64,000 nt of DNA. Source: Bryobacteraceae bacterium. GTDB lineage: Bacteria; Acidobacteriota; Terriglobia; Bryobacterales; Bryobacteraceae. The notes below the pieces were generated by a model. It searched no databases, was not told the origin of the DNA, and saw only the letters and a program-made list of their open reading frames with translations. Both the position numbers and the translations under genes were made by a program. Location of the stretch: assembly GCA_026002875.1 (NCBI GenBank), contig BPGE01000001.1, positions 1,736,001 to 1,800,000 on the forward strand. The letters run 5' to 3'. This document shows, one piece after another, positions 1 through 9,700 of the stretch. Every line of letters begins with the position of its first letter. The stretch's first letter is position 1.

Positions 1-916
1 CGCCGCAGAAGTAGAAGCTCTCGCCGCCGTCGGCCACCGTGCGCACCAGCATCGTCTTGTGCGGGCGGAAGTAGTAGCCGGGATCGGTCTTCGGCAGCTC
101 CTTGCGGAAGTCTCCCTGAATCGGGACCAGATCAAACACGGCGGTCGTAAAATGTTTGATCTCCCGCCCCTCCTGATGCGCCACGTTGCGCGCCATCGCC
201 AGCGCCTTCAGATACACCTCCGGTCCCATGATCGCCGAGCCGAACGACAGCAGCAGGCCGCCCTCGAGGTTTTCGACGACGCGCGCGAAGATCAGGAAAT
301 CCCGGTAGCTGGTTTCCCCCAGCGCCGCGCCGTCGCAGTTGGGGTGCTCGTGCAGGATGTCGTAGCCGATGCCCGCATGGATGGTGACAGGGACGCCGCA
401 GCGCCAGGCAGCCGCCAGCACGCTCCAGTCCCGCCAGGGGAAGTCCGATTCGCAAATCCGCCTGCCGACGTGTTCGCCCAGCCCTTCGCCCGCGTCCGCC
501 GCGTCGCGGATCCAGCCGTTGAGTTCGCCGGTCTCGCGCCAGAGCCCGAACTGGCCTTCGCGGATGTAGCGGGCGACGCTCTCGGTGGTCGCTCCGATCC
601 GCGCCAGCTCGTAATCGTGGATCATCCCCGCCCCGTTCATGGCGATGACGGACAGCGCGCCGCGCTCGAGCAGATCGATGATGTGGCGGTTCGTCCCCGC
701 CCGCAGCAGATGCGCCCCCATCATGAGGATGCGCGCCGCCCCGCGCCGCTGCGCCGCCGCCCAGCGCTGCGCCACGGCCGGCAGGTCCGGGTGCCGGAAT
801 TCCGGCGCCGGATCTTCGAGCCGGAGCCAGCGGCTGATGTCGAGATCATGCGCCCGTTCCCCCAGCGGAAGGATCCGCAGCCGGGACCGGTCGAAGAGGG
901 GGTAGCGGGAGGACAT
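1..916 (-). CDS. Deoxyhypusine synthase-like protein, 3' end cut by window edge
   Basis: I translated 305 codons in the open minus-strand frame; it runs off the left edge with no stop. The start is the ATG at 916 (MSSRYPLFDRSRL). Segments resembling the deoxyhypusine synthase fold are GTNRHIIDLLERG, IAMNGAGMIHDYELARIGAT, VTIHAGIGYDILHEHPNCDG and FGSAIMGPEVYLKALAMARN. Bacterial members of this superfamily have no eIF5A partner, and their substrate is mostly unknown; some act on polyamines. The catalytic lysine region would lie near the C-terminus and is only partly visible, so activity cannot be judged. It is the last visible gene of a long minus-strand run, 52 bp after the CAAX protease. The family call is from recalled sequence patterns and is moderately confident; the function is open. 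Confidence 0.6.
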   Translation of the reverse strand, partial: MSSRYPLFDRSRLRILPLGERAHDLDISRWLRLEDPAPEFRHPDLPAVAQRWAAAQRRGAARILMMGAHLLRAGTNRHIIDLLERGALSVIAMNGAGMIHDYELARIGATTESVARYIREGQFGLWRETGELNGWIRDAADAGEGLGEHVGRRICESDFPWRDWSVLAAAWRCGVPVTIHAGIGYDILHEHPNCDGAALGETSYRDFLIFARVVENLEGGLLLSFGSAIMGPEVYLKALAMARNVAHQEGREIKHFTTAVFDLVPIQGDFRKELPKTDPGYYFRPHKTMLVRTVADGGESFYFCG

Positions 917-968
917 CACAAACGGTACAACATTTCAGTAAATCACATTCAGGACCAGAAACGCAGTT

Positions 969-1637
969 TCACATCCAATATTCGAAACGGCCAGTGGCCA
1001 GCACCCAGGCGCACAGGCAGGCGTTGGTGACCGCATGGGCCAGGATCAGATCGCCGAGACACTTTGTCCGGACCATCCAGGCATTGTAGGCGAGGCCCGC
1101 CAGCAGGCCGACTTCCCAGTACGGGCCGTGCTCCAGAGCGAAGAGGACGGCGGTGATCCAGAAGGCGCGCGCGTGCCAGGAGCCGAGCGGGACACGCTCG
1201 AAATCGGCGTTCTCGATCCAGCGCATCAGCCAGCCGCGCCAGAACAGCTCCTCGACGACGGGCACCAGAATCACGGCGCGGGCTGTGCGCAGCGCCACGG
1301 CGGCCGGGTCCTGCCAGACGCCGGCAGGCAAGCGGCCGCCCGCCTCGCCGAGCAGCGGGTTGGAAAACAGCCAGTGCGCGCGCCATCCCGGCCAGATCGT
1401 ATCGGGGGCGATCCACAGCAGGAAGACGCCTGCGCCGAGGGCGATGGACAACCACGGCGCGCGCGCCTCGAAACGCAGAAGCCTGCGGCTGAAAATCCAG
1501 ACGCACGCCAGTCCGGAAAACAGCCAGAAGGCCAGCTCGGCGCGCAGCGGCAGCGCCAGCTTCGGCAATACGGCCAGGCAGAGGATGAAATACAGGAACG
1601 GCGCCACCCAGGGCGCGGCAGGGTGCTTGAGGCTCAT
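969..1637 (-). CDS. CPBP-family (CAAX prenyl protease-related) intramembrane protease
   Basis: A 222-residue membrane protein with several hydrophobic segments. It carries the glutamic-type CPBP/Abi signature: EE at residues 129-130 in VVEELFWRGW, His170 in ALEHGPYW, and His201/Asn205 in HAVTNA. These residues form the active site of Rce1-like intramembrane proteases. A subgroup of this family accompanies exosortase systems in genomes with PEP-CTERM sorting, and an exosortase lies in this window at 18531-19409. It follows the TPR lipoprotein gene by 8 bp, so the two are probably co-transcribed. The protease fold is clear; the substrate is unknown and the exosortase link is an inference from family and context. 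Confidence 0.85.
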   Translation of the reverse strand: MSLKHPAAPWVAPFLYFILCLAVLPKLALPLRAELAFWLFSGLACVWIFSRRLLRFEARAPWLSIALGAGVFLLWIAPDTIWPGWRAHWLFSNPLLGEAGGRLPAGVWQDPAAVALRTARAVILVPVVEELFWRGWLMRWIENADFERVPLGSWHARAFWITAVLFALEHGPYWEVGLLAGLAYNAWMVRTKCLGDLILAHAVTNACLCAWVLATGRFEYWM

Positions 1638-1645
1638 AAACCAGC

Positions 1646-3979
1646 TCAGCCGGCGCGCGACAGGGCTTCCCGGATCTTCTGCTCGTCCTCTTTCGATGGA
1701 TTCAGGGAAAGCGCCGTCTGCAGGCTCTGGCGGGCGGCGGTGCGGTCGCCTTTCTGCAGCAGCGCGAGCCCGAGGTGGTAGTGGAACAGCGGATTGCGCG
1801 GCTGCTTCGCGATCAGGGGCTTGAGCAGGGAGATCGCCGTGTCGTTCAGGTTCTTGCGGATGTAGACCCAGGCGAGGGTGTCGACCACGTCGTCGCTGGT
1901 GGGCGCGCGCTGCTGCGCGCGCTGGGCGTAGGTGAGGGCGGTGTCGAGATCCTTGCCCATGTCGGCGTAGCGGTAGGCCAGATTGTTCAGCGCGATCAGA
2001 TTGTTGGGGTCCTGCTTCAGGATCGCTTCGTACAGGGGCACGGCGGAGCGCCAGTCGCCCAGCGCCTCGTGGGTCAGCGCAAGCTGCATCGCCAGACCGG
2101 GACTGGAGGGCGATTTCGCATAGGCCTGCTGCAGCAGATCCCGCGCCGGTCCGATCTGGCCCTTGCGGCGCAGCGTTTCGGCCAGCCGCATGACGATGTC
2201 CGTGTTGCCGGGATCGAGCGCGAGCAGGGCGCGGAACTCCTTTTCCGCGGTGTCGAGCTGGTTGACGCGCATCGCCGTGTTGGCCAGCGCCAGCTTCAGC
2301 CCGGGCAGCTCCGGATTCTTCTGGTAAGCGTCCTGCACCAGCCGCATGGCGTCGGCCTGCCGGTTGGTCCGCAGCATCACCTCGGCGATGGAAAACAGCA
2401 GCCGGAGGTCGTTGGGATACCGCTGCTGGAGGGCGCGGAACTGCTGCTCGGCCTCCTGGTAACGCCGCTCGACGAAATTGACGATGGCGAGCTGGTACCT
2501 CAGATCCGGGCTGTCCGGCGTGTCCTTCAGATAGGTGTTGATGTCGATGCGCGCCTGGTTCGTGTTGCCGCCGGCCAGCAGTCCGTTGACGCGCAGGATG
2601 CGGGCCGCGAGATTGGACGGATCGTAGGACAGAACCTCGTCGGCGGCCGCGACCGCCTTGCCCGAATCGCCCTTGGCGAGAGCGATCTGGCCGAGTCCCA
2701 GATGGGCGGCGGTGAGGAATTTCGAGGCCTTGACCGCCTCCGCATACTGCGTCCGCGCCGCGTCCAGTTCTCCCCTCGAGTGGTAGGCGCGGCCCAGGTT
2801 GTAGCGGATGACGGCGTTGTTGGGCTCTTTCGAGATCAGCTGCTGGAGGTCCTTGACCGCCGCGTCGAACTGCTCTTTCGAACCGAAGTTCAGCCAGAGC
2901 GAGGCGCGCATGGAGAGCGCGCCGTTGTTGGCTGGATCCTCCTGCACGGTCTTTTCGGCGAGCCTGATGGCGTCCTCCCGCTTCTGCATGGCGAGCAGGG
3001 CGGGAATGATCCGGAGGCGGAATTCGGTTTTCTGCGCGGGGAAGCGCTGAATGCCGGCCTCGTATGTCTCGATGGCTTTCTGCGGTTCGCGGAGCCGGGC
3101 GTAGGTGTCGCCCACCCGCTTCAGCAGCGCCGCGTCGGTCTGCGGCGAGGAGGCGAGAGCCTCCAGCGCGCGCAAAGCCTCCTCTTTCCGCTGCGTGGCG
3201 AACAGGTATTCGGCGCGGTCCACCTTCAGCCCCGGGACCTGCGGGTTGGCCTCGATCAGCCGGTCGACAATCGCGTCGGCGTCTTTCAGGCGGTTCTGCT
3301 GCAGGTACAGGCGGCTGAGGAACCAGTAGGCGCCGGCCACGGAGGGAGAGTCCTGGATCACCTCGCGGGCGTACTTTTCGGCCTCTTCGAGCTGGCCCAC
3401 CTGCGCCATGGTCTGAATCATGGCCAGACGCAGCTCGGGCTGTTTCGGCTTGATGGCGTCGGCCTTCCTGAAAAATTCGATGGCCCGGAACAGATGTTCC
3501 TGCGTCTTGTCCGTCGTGTCGGCAAGGTTCAGGAACGCCCGCAGACGGAACGCCTGGAACGAATTGGGGTTCTTGCTGGCAAGCGAGGAGGCCAGATCCT
3601 CGACCTCGCGCAGCAGCAGCGGATCCTTTTTCGGCGACAGAACGTAGGCGGCCAGGTAGATGTCGGCCAGTTTTCCGGCGGGCTCTTCAGGGTCGGAATA
3701 AAGCTCCACGGCGCGCCGGTAGGCGGCCACCGCCTGCGCCGGCATGCCGCGCTTCATTTCGGCGTCGCCGAGCTTCAGGTACGCTTCGCCGAAGCGCGGG
3801 TCGCGCTTCAGCGCGTTGCGGTACATGATGATGGCTTCCTTGAACTTGCCCTGCTGCGCGTAGCGGTTGCCGTTTTCCAGATAGCGGCGCTTGGCCTTTT
3901 CCGGATCGCGGCCGCAGGATGCAGAAAACAGCAAGACGGCGGACAACAGAATCGCCCACGTTCTGCTCCGAGTAATCAT
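1646..3979 (-). CDS. Large TPR-repeat lipoprotein, PEP-CTERM-system type
   Basis: A 777-residue protein read from the ATG at 3979, which has GGAGG 9 nt upstream; an in-frame ATG at 3988 touches the GGAGG and is less likely, and the frame's longer open extension looks non-coding. The N-terminus is MITRSRTWAILLSAVLLFSASC, a lipoprotein-like signal peptide with Cys22. The rest is a near-continuous set of tetratricopeptide repeats (for example GNRYAQQGKFKEAIIMYRNAL and LNNLAYRYADMGKDLDTALTYA). It resembles the TPR lipoproteins that go with exosortase/PEP-CTERM systems, where they are thought to act in envelope export complexes. It is followed within 8 bp by the CAAX protease gene, which supports that role. 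A general secretion or polysaccharide-assembly scaffold is the alternative. Confidence 0.8.
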   Translation of the reverse strand: MITRSRTWAILLSAVLLFSASCGRDPEKAKRRYLENGNRYAQQGKFKEAIIMYRNALKRDPRFGEAYLKLGDAEMKRGMPAQAVAAYRRAVELYSDPEEPAGKLADIYLAAYVLSPKKDPLLLREVEDLASSLASKNPNSFQAFRLRAFLNLADTTDKTQEHLFRAIEFFRKADAIKPKQPELRLAMIQTMAQVGQLEEAEKYAREVIQDSPSVAGAYWFLSRLYLQQNRLKDADAIVDRLIEANPQVPGLKVDRAEYLFATQRKEEALRALEALASSPQTDAALLKRVGDTYARLREPQKAIETYEAGIQRFPAQKTEFRLRIIPALLAMQKREDAIRLAEKTVQEDPANNGALSMRASLWLNFGSKEQFDAAVKDLQQLISKEPNNAVIRYNLGRAYHSRGELDAARTQYAEAVKASKFLTAAHLGLGQIALAKGDSGKAVAAADEVLSYDPSNLAARILRVNGLLAGGNTNQARIDINTYLKDTPDSPDLRYQLAIVNFVERRYQEAEQQFRALQQRYPNDLRLLFSIAEVMLRTNRQADAMRLVQDAYQKNPELPGLKLALANTAMRVNQLDTAEKEFRALLALDPGNTDIVMRLAETLRRKGQIGPARDLLQQAYAKSPSSPGLAMQLALTHEALGDWRSAVPLYEAILKQDPNNLIALNNLAYRYADMGKDLDTALTYAQRAQQRAPTSDDVVDTLAWVYIRKNLNDTAISLLKPLIAKQPRNPLFHYHLGLALLQKGDRTAARQSLQTALSLNPSKEDEQKIREALSRAG

Positions 3980-4091
3980 CTCTTCCATCCTCCAGTCAGG
4001 CGCCCGCAGATTGGCCTGCGCTCCCGTTTTCTTTATGAGCATAACCCGGAATCGGGGCCGGCCAAGACCTGGCGTGAAGCAGCCCGGGTCT

Positions 4092-4490
4092 TCAGAGCAG
4101 CGCCGCGTCCAGAGGCTGCGGTTCGTCCTCGGGCGCCGATCCTGCCAGCGGGGCGGGCGCGGGCTTGCGGGGAAGGGCGCCGAGAAAATCCAGCAGCGCT
4201 TCGGTGCTGCCGCCAAACAGGGAATCCGTCAGCTCGCGGATGGCGAGGCGGCGGATCTCGTCTTCCGTCACGCACGGCTTGTAAAGAAACGACCGCCCCA
4301 CTTTGCGCCGGGTCAGCACGCCCTTGCGCGTCAGCCGCTCGAGCATCGTCATGACCGTCGTGTAGGCCAGCGGCCTGCGGGGCTCCAGCCAGCTCCGCAC
4401 GGCCTGCACATTGCCCTCGCCAAGCCTCCACAACGCTGTCAGGCAGCTCAGCTCCAGCGGAGGAGGAATGGCGCGGGCGGTTCTCGGCAT
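4092..4490 (-). CDS. BlaI/MecI/CopY-family transcriptional repressor
   Basis: A 132-residue protein with the penicillinase-repressor winged helix at residues 10-85: LELSCLTALWRLGEGNVQAVRSWL then AYTTVMTMLERLTRKGVLTRRKVGRSFLYKP. The family binds DNA as a dimer and is usually inactivated by a BlaR1/M56 metalloprotease sensor. No M56 gene is visible beside it. The C-terminal 35 residues are Pro/Ala-rich and probably disordered. It lies 2 bp after the YhaM-type nuclease gene and 112 bp before the TPR lipoprotein gene, so it may regulate either. Its target is unknown. Confidence 0.88.
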   Translation of the reverse strand: MPRTARAIPPPLELSCLTALWRLGEGNVQAVRSWLEPRRPLAYTTVMTMLERLTRKGVLTRRKVGRSFLYKPCVTEDEIRRLAIRELTDSLFGGSTEALLDFLGALPRKPAPAPLAGSAPEDEPQPLDAALL

Positions 4491-4492
4491 GG

Positions 4493-5551
4493 CTACTTGC
4501 CCCTCCCGTCGTCGAGGGCCGACATCAGCGCCTGAGCGAACGGCGAGGACTTCTGCGGCCTGGCGGCGGCCGCGGCCGGGCGCGGCTGGGGCGCGGGCTG
4601 CTGCAGGTATTTCTCCCGGTCCAGAATGGATCGCTCCAATGCGGCATTGTATCCAGTCCAGACGCTGTCGGAGTTCTTCTCCTTCTCGAGCGAAGCCTGC
4701 ATCGCCGCCATCTTCGAATCCGTCAGGTCGATCAGGTGCAGCAGCATCGCCTCGGGGAAGCAGGGAAGCTTCGGGCTGCCGAATTCGAGCTGCCCGTGAT
4801 GGCTCAGGATCAGGTGCTCCAGCAGGTTGCGCAGCCTGGGCGGAAAGTCCGCGGGCAGGTGATCGGCGACGATGCGCAGTCCGATCTGAATGTGCCCGAT
4901 CAGCCCGCCTTCGGTCGAGTAGGAAAAGCTGCGCGAATAGTCGAGCTCGCGGATCTTGCCGATGTCGTGCAGCAGCACGCCCGCCAGCAGCAGGTCCTGG
5001 TCGATGCCCGGATAGTGCGACGCGAGAAAACGCGCCAGGGAGGACATGCTGAGAACGTGTTCGAGCAGTCCGCCGATCCAGGCATGGTGGATGCCTTTCG
5101 CCGCCGGAGCGCGCCGGTAGGCGTCCGCGATCTCGCGGTCGCTGAAGATCGCCTGCAGCAGCGCCTTCAGATGCGGGTTCGAGATCGAGCCGATGATTTC
5201 ATTCAGCTCCCTCCACATCTCTTCGGGATCGCGGCGCGACACGGGCAGAAAATCGGCGATGTCGACGTCCTCGTCGGAGATGCGCTGCAGCGAATGCACG
5301 GTGAGCTGCGTCTTGCCCTGGTAGGCGACCGTCTGTCCCCGCACGCGGACGAAGTCGTCGCGGTCGAACGTCTCCACGACGTCGGCGATGTTGTCCCACA
5401 TCTTGGCCTCGACGTCCCCCGAGCGGTCCATCAGGACCAGCGACAGGTAAGGCTCGCCGGTCTTCTTCTGCCGGACTTCCTTCGATTGCACGAGGAACAC
5501 GCCCTGGACGCTCTGCCCCGGGGCAAGGTCGCTGCACATGGGAGATTTCAT
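4493..5551 (-). CDS. yhaM: 3'-5' exoribonuclease YhaM family (OB-fold plus HD domain)
   Basis: A 352-residue protein. Residues 10-95 form an OB-fold nucleic-acid-binding domain (VQGVFLVQSKEVRQKKTGEPYLSLVLMDRSGDVEAKMW). Residues 155-290 form an HD phosphohydrolase domain with the metal-binding set His165 (GLLEH), HD195-196 (LLHDIGKI) and His220 (GLIGH). This order is that of YhaM/CBF1, which trims RNA and single-stranded DNA from the 3' end. The C-terminal tail is Pro/Ala-rich and looks disordered. It is 9 bp from the upstream PpiC gene and 2 bp from blaI, so it is part of a tight minus-strand transcription unit. Confidence 0.87.
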   Translation of the reverse strand: MKSPMCSDLAPGQSVQGVFLVQSKEVRQKKTGEPYLSLVLMDRSGDVEAKMWDNIADVVETFDRDDFVRVRGQTVAYQGKTQLTVHSLQRISDEDVDIADFLPVSRRDPEEMWRELNEIIGSISNPHLKALLQAIFSDREIADAYRRAPAAKGIHHAWIGGLLEHVLSMSSLARFLASHYPGIDQDLLLAGVLLHDIGKIRELDYSRSFSYSTEGGLIGHIQIGLRIVADHLPADFPPRLRNLLEHLILSHHGQLEFGSPKLPCFPEAMLLHLIDLTDSKMAAMQASLEKEKNSDSVWTGYNAALERSILDREKYLQQPAPQPRPAAAAARPQKSSPFAQALMSALDDGRGK

Positions 5552-5560
5552 GGAGAGATT

Positions 5561-6709
5561 TTACTTGCTGGATGACTTGCTGGTGTCAGTAATGGAAGTG
5601 CCCGGGATGGGCAGGAAATAGAGCAGCCGTTTCAGACGCGCCTGCGCGGCCACTTCTTCCTTCGTCACGGTCTCCGCCCGCAGCAGCGCGGGGTCGTTCC
5701 AGTCCGTCTTCTGGCCGGGCACGGCGCCCGTGTCCACCCAGGGCTCGCGGATTTCGATGAAGGAATTCCTGCGCAGCTCGCTGAGATATTCGCGCACTTT
5801 CGGCATCATGATCTCGGAGGCCAGCCGGTCGCGGATTTCCGCTTCCACCTCGCTCAGCTCGGCGAGGCCTTCTTTCTGGTGGTCCTCGACGCGCAGGATC
5901 AGCCAGCCGGCGGGCACCCGGATGGGGTCGGTGACGTAGCCTTTCTCCTTGTCCCAGACGAGCGATTCCAGCTCGGGGCTGAGGATGCCCTTCTCGAACG
6001 GATCCAGCAGCCCGCCCTGCCGCGCGCTGACGGCTTCGGAGTACTCGCGCACCAGTTCGGTGAAGCGCTCGCCCTTGCGCGCGCGGGCGACGATGTCGCG
6101 GGCTTTCTTCTCCGCCGCGGCGATGCCCGCTTCGTCCATGCCCTGCGTGCTGACCAGGATTTCGCGCAGAATCACCCGTTCTTTGCGGACGAAGCTCTCC
6201 TTGTTCTTCTCGTAATACTCTTCGATCTGGCGCCGCGGGATGTTCACCTTGCTGTAGACCTCCTGCCCGACGACGCGCTGGCTGAGGAACTGATTGCGCA
6301 GCTCGGAGCGGAAGTCCTCGTAGCTCATGCCCGTGTTCTCGCGGATCCAGGACTGGAACTTCTCCGGGTCGGCGATCTTGTTCTCCGACTGGATCTGCGC
6401 CAGGTATTTCGTCACTTCGTTGTCGACGTTGACGTTGAGCTCTTTGCCGCGCTGGATCAGCAGAAGATTGTCGATCTTGTCCCGCAGCAGGTCCTTTTCC
6501 GCCTGGGCGAGGATCTCGGCGATCTGCGCGGGCGGCAGCTGGCGCTGGCGCAGGTTGGCCTCCAGCTCTTTCCGCGCGCGCGCGAGGTCCGAGCGGGTGA
6601 TGATGTCGCCGTTCACCTTGGCGATGATCTGCTCGACAATCACCGGTTCTCCGGCGCACGCGGCGACGGCGCACATTGCAGCGCACAGGCCCAGCCGAAA
6701 GATGCTCAT
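5561..6709 (-). CDS. SurA/PpiC-type periplasmic peptidyl-prolyl isomerase
   Basis: A 382-residue exported protein read from the ATG at 6709 (MSIFRLGLCAAMCAVAACAG, a signal peptide); the in-frame TTG at 6724 is a less likely start. Residues 22-170 match the SurA N-terminal chaperone region (VIVEQIIAKVNGDIITRSDL), and residues 175-278 form one parvulin PPIase domain (RVILREILVST to WLILRVEDHQKEG). SurA proteins fold outer-membrane proteins in the periplasm, which fits a Gram-negative envelope. E. coli SurA has two parvulin domains; only one is visible here. It sits between mfd (43 bp) and the YhaM-type gene (9 bp). Confidence 0.85.
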   Translation of the reverse strand: MSIFRLGLCAAMCAVAACAGEPVIVEQIIAKVNGDIITRSDLARARKELEANLRQRQLPPAQIAEILAQAEKDLLRDKIDNLLLIQRGKELNVNVDNEVTKYLAQIQSENKIADPEKFQSWIRENTGMSYEDFRSELRNQFLSQRVVGQEVYSKVNIPRRQIEEYYEKNKESFVRKERVILREILVSTQGMDEAGIAAAEKKARDIVARARKGERFTELVREYSEAVSARQGGLLDPFEKGILSPELESLVWDKEKGYVTDPIRVPAGWLILRVEDHQKEGLAELSEVEAEIRDRLASEIMMPKVREYLSELRRNSFIEIREPWVDTGAVPGQKTDWNDPALLRAETVTKEEVAAQARLKRLLYFLPIPGTSITDTSKSSSK

Positions 6710-6752
6710 GATTCCATTATCCAAAACAGCGCGCCGCCCGCTCCGGCGGCTG

Positions 6753-9700
6753 TCAGTTCCGCAGGCTCTCCAGCAGCGTGCGCAGGAAGCCGAGCAGCGC
6801 CGCGGCGTCCCCCTGCGGCAGCGGGATGCGGAGCACGCCCGCGGGCGTGAACTGCGCTCCCGCCGTCGATGACACCAGCTCCATCAGCCGCCGCGGTTCG
6901 ATCGGAGCGCCGGGATGGAACTTCAGCAGCGCCGCGCCCGCCCGCCGGTCGATGGACTCGATGCCGCAGCGCGCCGCCAGCGATTTCAGCTGCGAGAACT
7001 CCACCAGCAGCCGCACCGGCTCGGGCGGCGGTCCGTAACGGTCAGCGAGCTCTTCCAGCAGCGCCGCTGCCTTCTCCGGCTCTCCCGCGTCGGCGATGCG
7101 CTTGTAGGCGCGCAGCCGCTGCTGTTCCTCGGCGATGTAGGACGGAGGGATGCGGATGTCGAGGCTGAGGTTCAGCGTGGAATGCAGCTCCGGCAGCACG
7201 GTCTCGCCGCGCAGCTCGCGCGCCGTCTCTTCCAGCAGCTTGACGTAGGTTTCGTAACCGACGCTGGCGATGTGGCCGTGCTGCTCCCCGCCCAGCAGAT
7301 TGCCCGCGCCTCGCAGCTCGAGGTCGAGCGCCGCGATCTTGAAGCCCGAGCCCAGGTCGCTGAACTCCTTCAGCGCTGCCAGCCGCTTGCGCGCGACCTC
7401 TGTCAGCTCGCCGTCGTCAGGCACCAGCAGGTAGGCGTAGGCGCGGCGGTTCGACCTTCCCACGCGCCCGCGCAGCTGGTACAGCTCGCTGAGGCCGTAG
7501 TTCTGCGCGTTCTCGATGATCATCGTGTTGGCCAGCGGAATATCCAGCCCGTTCTCGACGATGGTCGTGCAGACGAAGACGTCCGACTCGCGGCGCATGA
7601 AGCTTAGCAGCACGCGCTCGAGTTCCGCCTCGCCCATCTGCCCGTGGCCGACGGCGATGCGCGCCTGCGGCACCAGCTCCTGCAGCATCGCGGCGCGGGA
7701 CCAGATCGAGTCCACGCGGTTGTGGATGAAGTACACCTGGCCGCCGCGGCCGAGCTCCTGCTCGATGGCGGCGCGGATCAGGTCCGGATGGAAGCGCGCC
7801 ACCACCGTCTGCACGGCGAGGCGGTCCTTGGGCGGCGTTTCGATGACGCTCATGTCGCGCAGGCCCAGCAGCGCCATATGCAGCGTGCGGGGAATCGGCG
7901 TCGCCGACATGGTCAGCACGTCCACGCTCTGGCGGATCTGCTTCAGCCTCTCCTTGTGCCGCACGCCGAAGCGCTGCTCCTCGTCCACGATCAGCAGCCC
8001 GAGATCGGCGAAGGCCACGTCTTTCGACAGCAGCCGGTGCGTGCCGATGACGATGTCCACCTTGCCCGCGGCGAGGTCCGCCAGCACGGCTTTGATCTCG
8101 CGCGCCGTGCGGAACCGGCTCAGCATCTCCACGCGCACGGGAAACGGCGCGAACCGCTTCCTGAACGTCTCGAAGTGCTGCAGCGCCAGCACGGTCGTCG
8201 GCGCCAGCACCGCCACCTGCTTGCCGTCGCCCAGCGCCTTGAACGCGGCGCGCATGGCCACTTCCGTCTTGCCGAACCCCACGTCGCCGCACAGCAGCCG
8301 GTCCATCGGACTGGGCGACTCCATGTCGCGCTTGATCTCCGCGGCAGCCTGCAGCTGATCGCGCGTGGGCGCGAACTCGAACGCCTCTTCGAACTCGCGC
8401 TGCCACGCCGAGTCCGGCGAGAAGGCGAACCCCTCCGCCATTTTGCGCGCCGCATAGAGCTTGAGCAGCTCTTCGGCCATGTCGCGCATCTTCGCCTTGA
8501 CGCGCGATTTGGTCCGCGCCCAGGTGACGCCGCCCAGCTTGTCGAGCGAGGGCGCAGCCTCGCCCGCTCCGCGGTACTTCTGGATCAGATCGAGGCGCGT
8601 CAGCGGCACATACAGCCGGTCGCCGCCCGCGTACTCGACCACCATGAAGTCCTCGGCGGCGCCGGAGGTGACGATCTGCTTCAGCTCCGTGAAGCGGCCG
8701 ATTCCGTGCTGCGCGTGCACGACGTAGTCGCCGGGCTTGAGATCCAGCGTCTCCGGCGTGAACAGCGCCGCATGGGACCGCGCGCGCGCCGGCTGCGCAT
8801 CGTAGACCGCGTCGAACAGATCCCGGCTGCCCACCAGCGCCAGGCGCTGCTCCGGGAGGCGCACGCCGCGCTCGAGGCGCCCCCGCACCAGGCAGACGCC
8901 CGCGTTCTCCACCGCCATGAACGCGCGCCCCGCCAGATAGGGAGACACCCCGCCCGCGTCCTCCACGCCGAGCTGGAAGGGCAGGGAATACTCGCTGAAG
9001 ACATCGGCCAGGCGCTCGAGATCGCCCTGCGTGGGCGCGAAGAACGCCACCTGCCAGCCCTGCCGCGTCAGTTCGCGCGCCTCTTCGATGGCCGCCCGCA
9101 GGTTGTTGCGGAACGCCGTGCCGGGCTGCGTGCGGATCTCGACGCTGACGGCTTCCGGAGGGAGCTCGCTTTCCAGCAGCAGTTCGCGCAGCTCGACCTC
9201 GCGCCGGGACGGGCGGTGCGCGGCCAGCTCGTTCCAGTGAAAATAAAGCTGCTCCGGCGCCGCCGGCGCCTGCTCGCGCAGCGAGTCGAGCCGCTTCCAC
9301 AGCCGCTCGGACGCCGCCCGCAAGGATTCGGGCTCGTCGTAGATCACGATGGCGCGCTCGAGGAAATCTTCGATCGAGCAGGCGGGATTGTCCGCCGCCA
9401 GCGCGGCGAACTCCCATCCCTGCGCCGCTTCGCCGTCTTCCTCCGTCCAGGCGGCGCCGGCGTTCTGCGTCCGCCGCGGAATCTCTTCCATCGGCAGCAG
9501 TGTCACCTCGGACACCGCCAGCACGGAACGCTGCGTTTCGGGATCAAACCGCCGCAGGCTCTCGATCGTGTCTCCGAAAAACTCGATCCGCACAGGCCGC
9601 TGCGCCTCGGCAGGAAAGACGTCGAAGATGCCGCCGCGGATGGAGAACTCGCCTTCCATTTCCACCGGCTCCCGCCGCTGATAGCCGATGGAAGCCAGAT

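Noticed and set aside
1775-4354. Long plus-strand open frame opposite the TPR lipoprotein gene
   Set aside because: Codon-shadow of the TPR gene; no domain or start signal.
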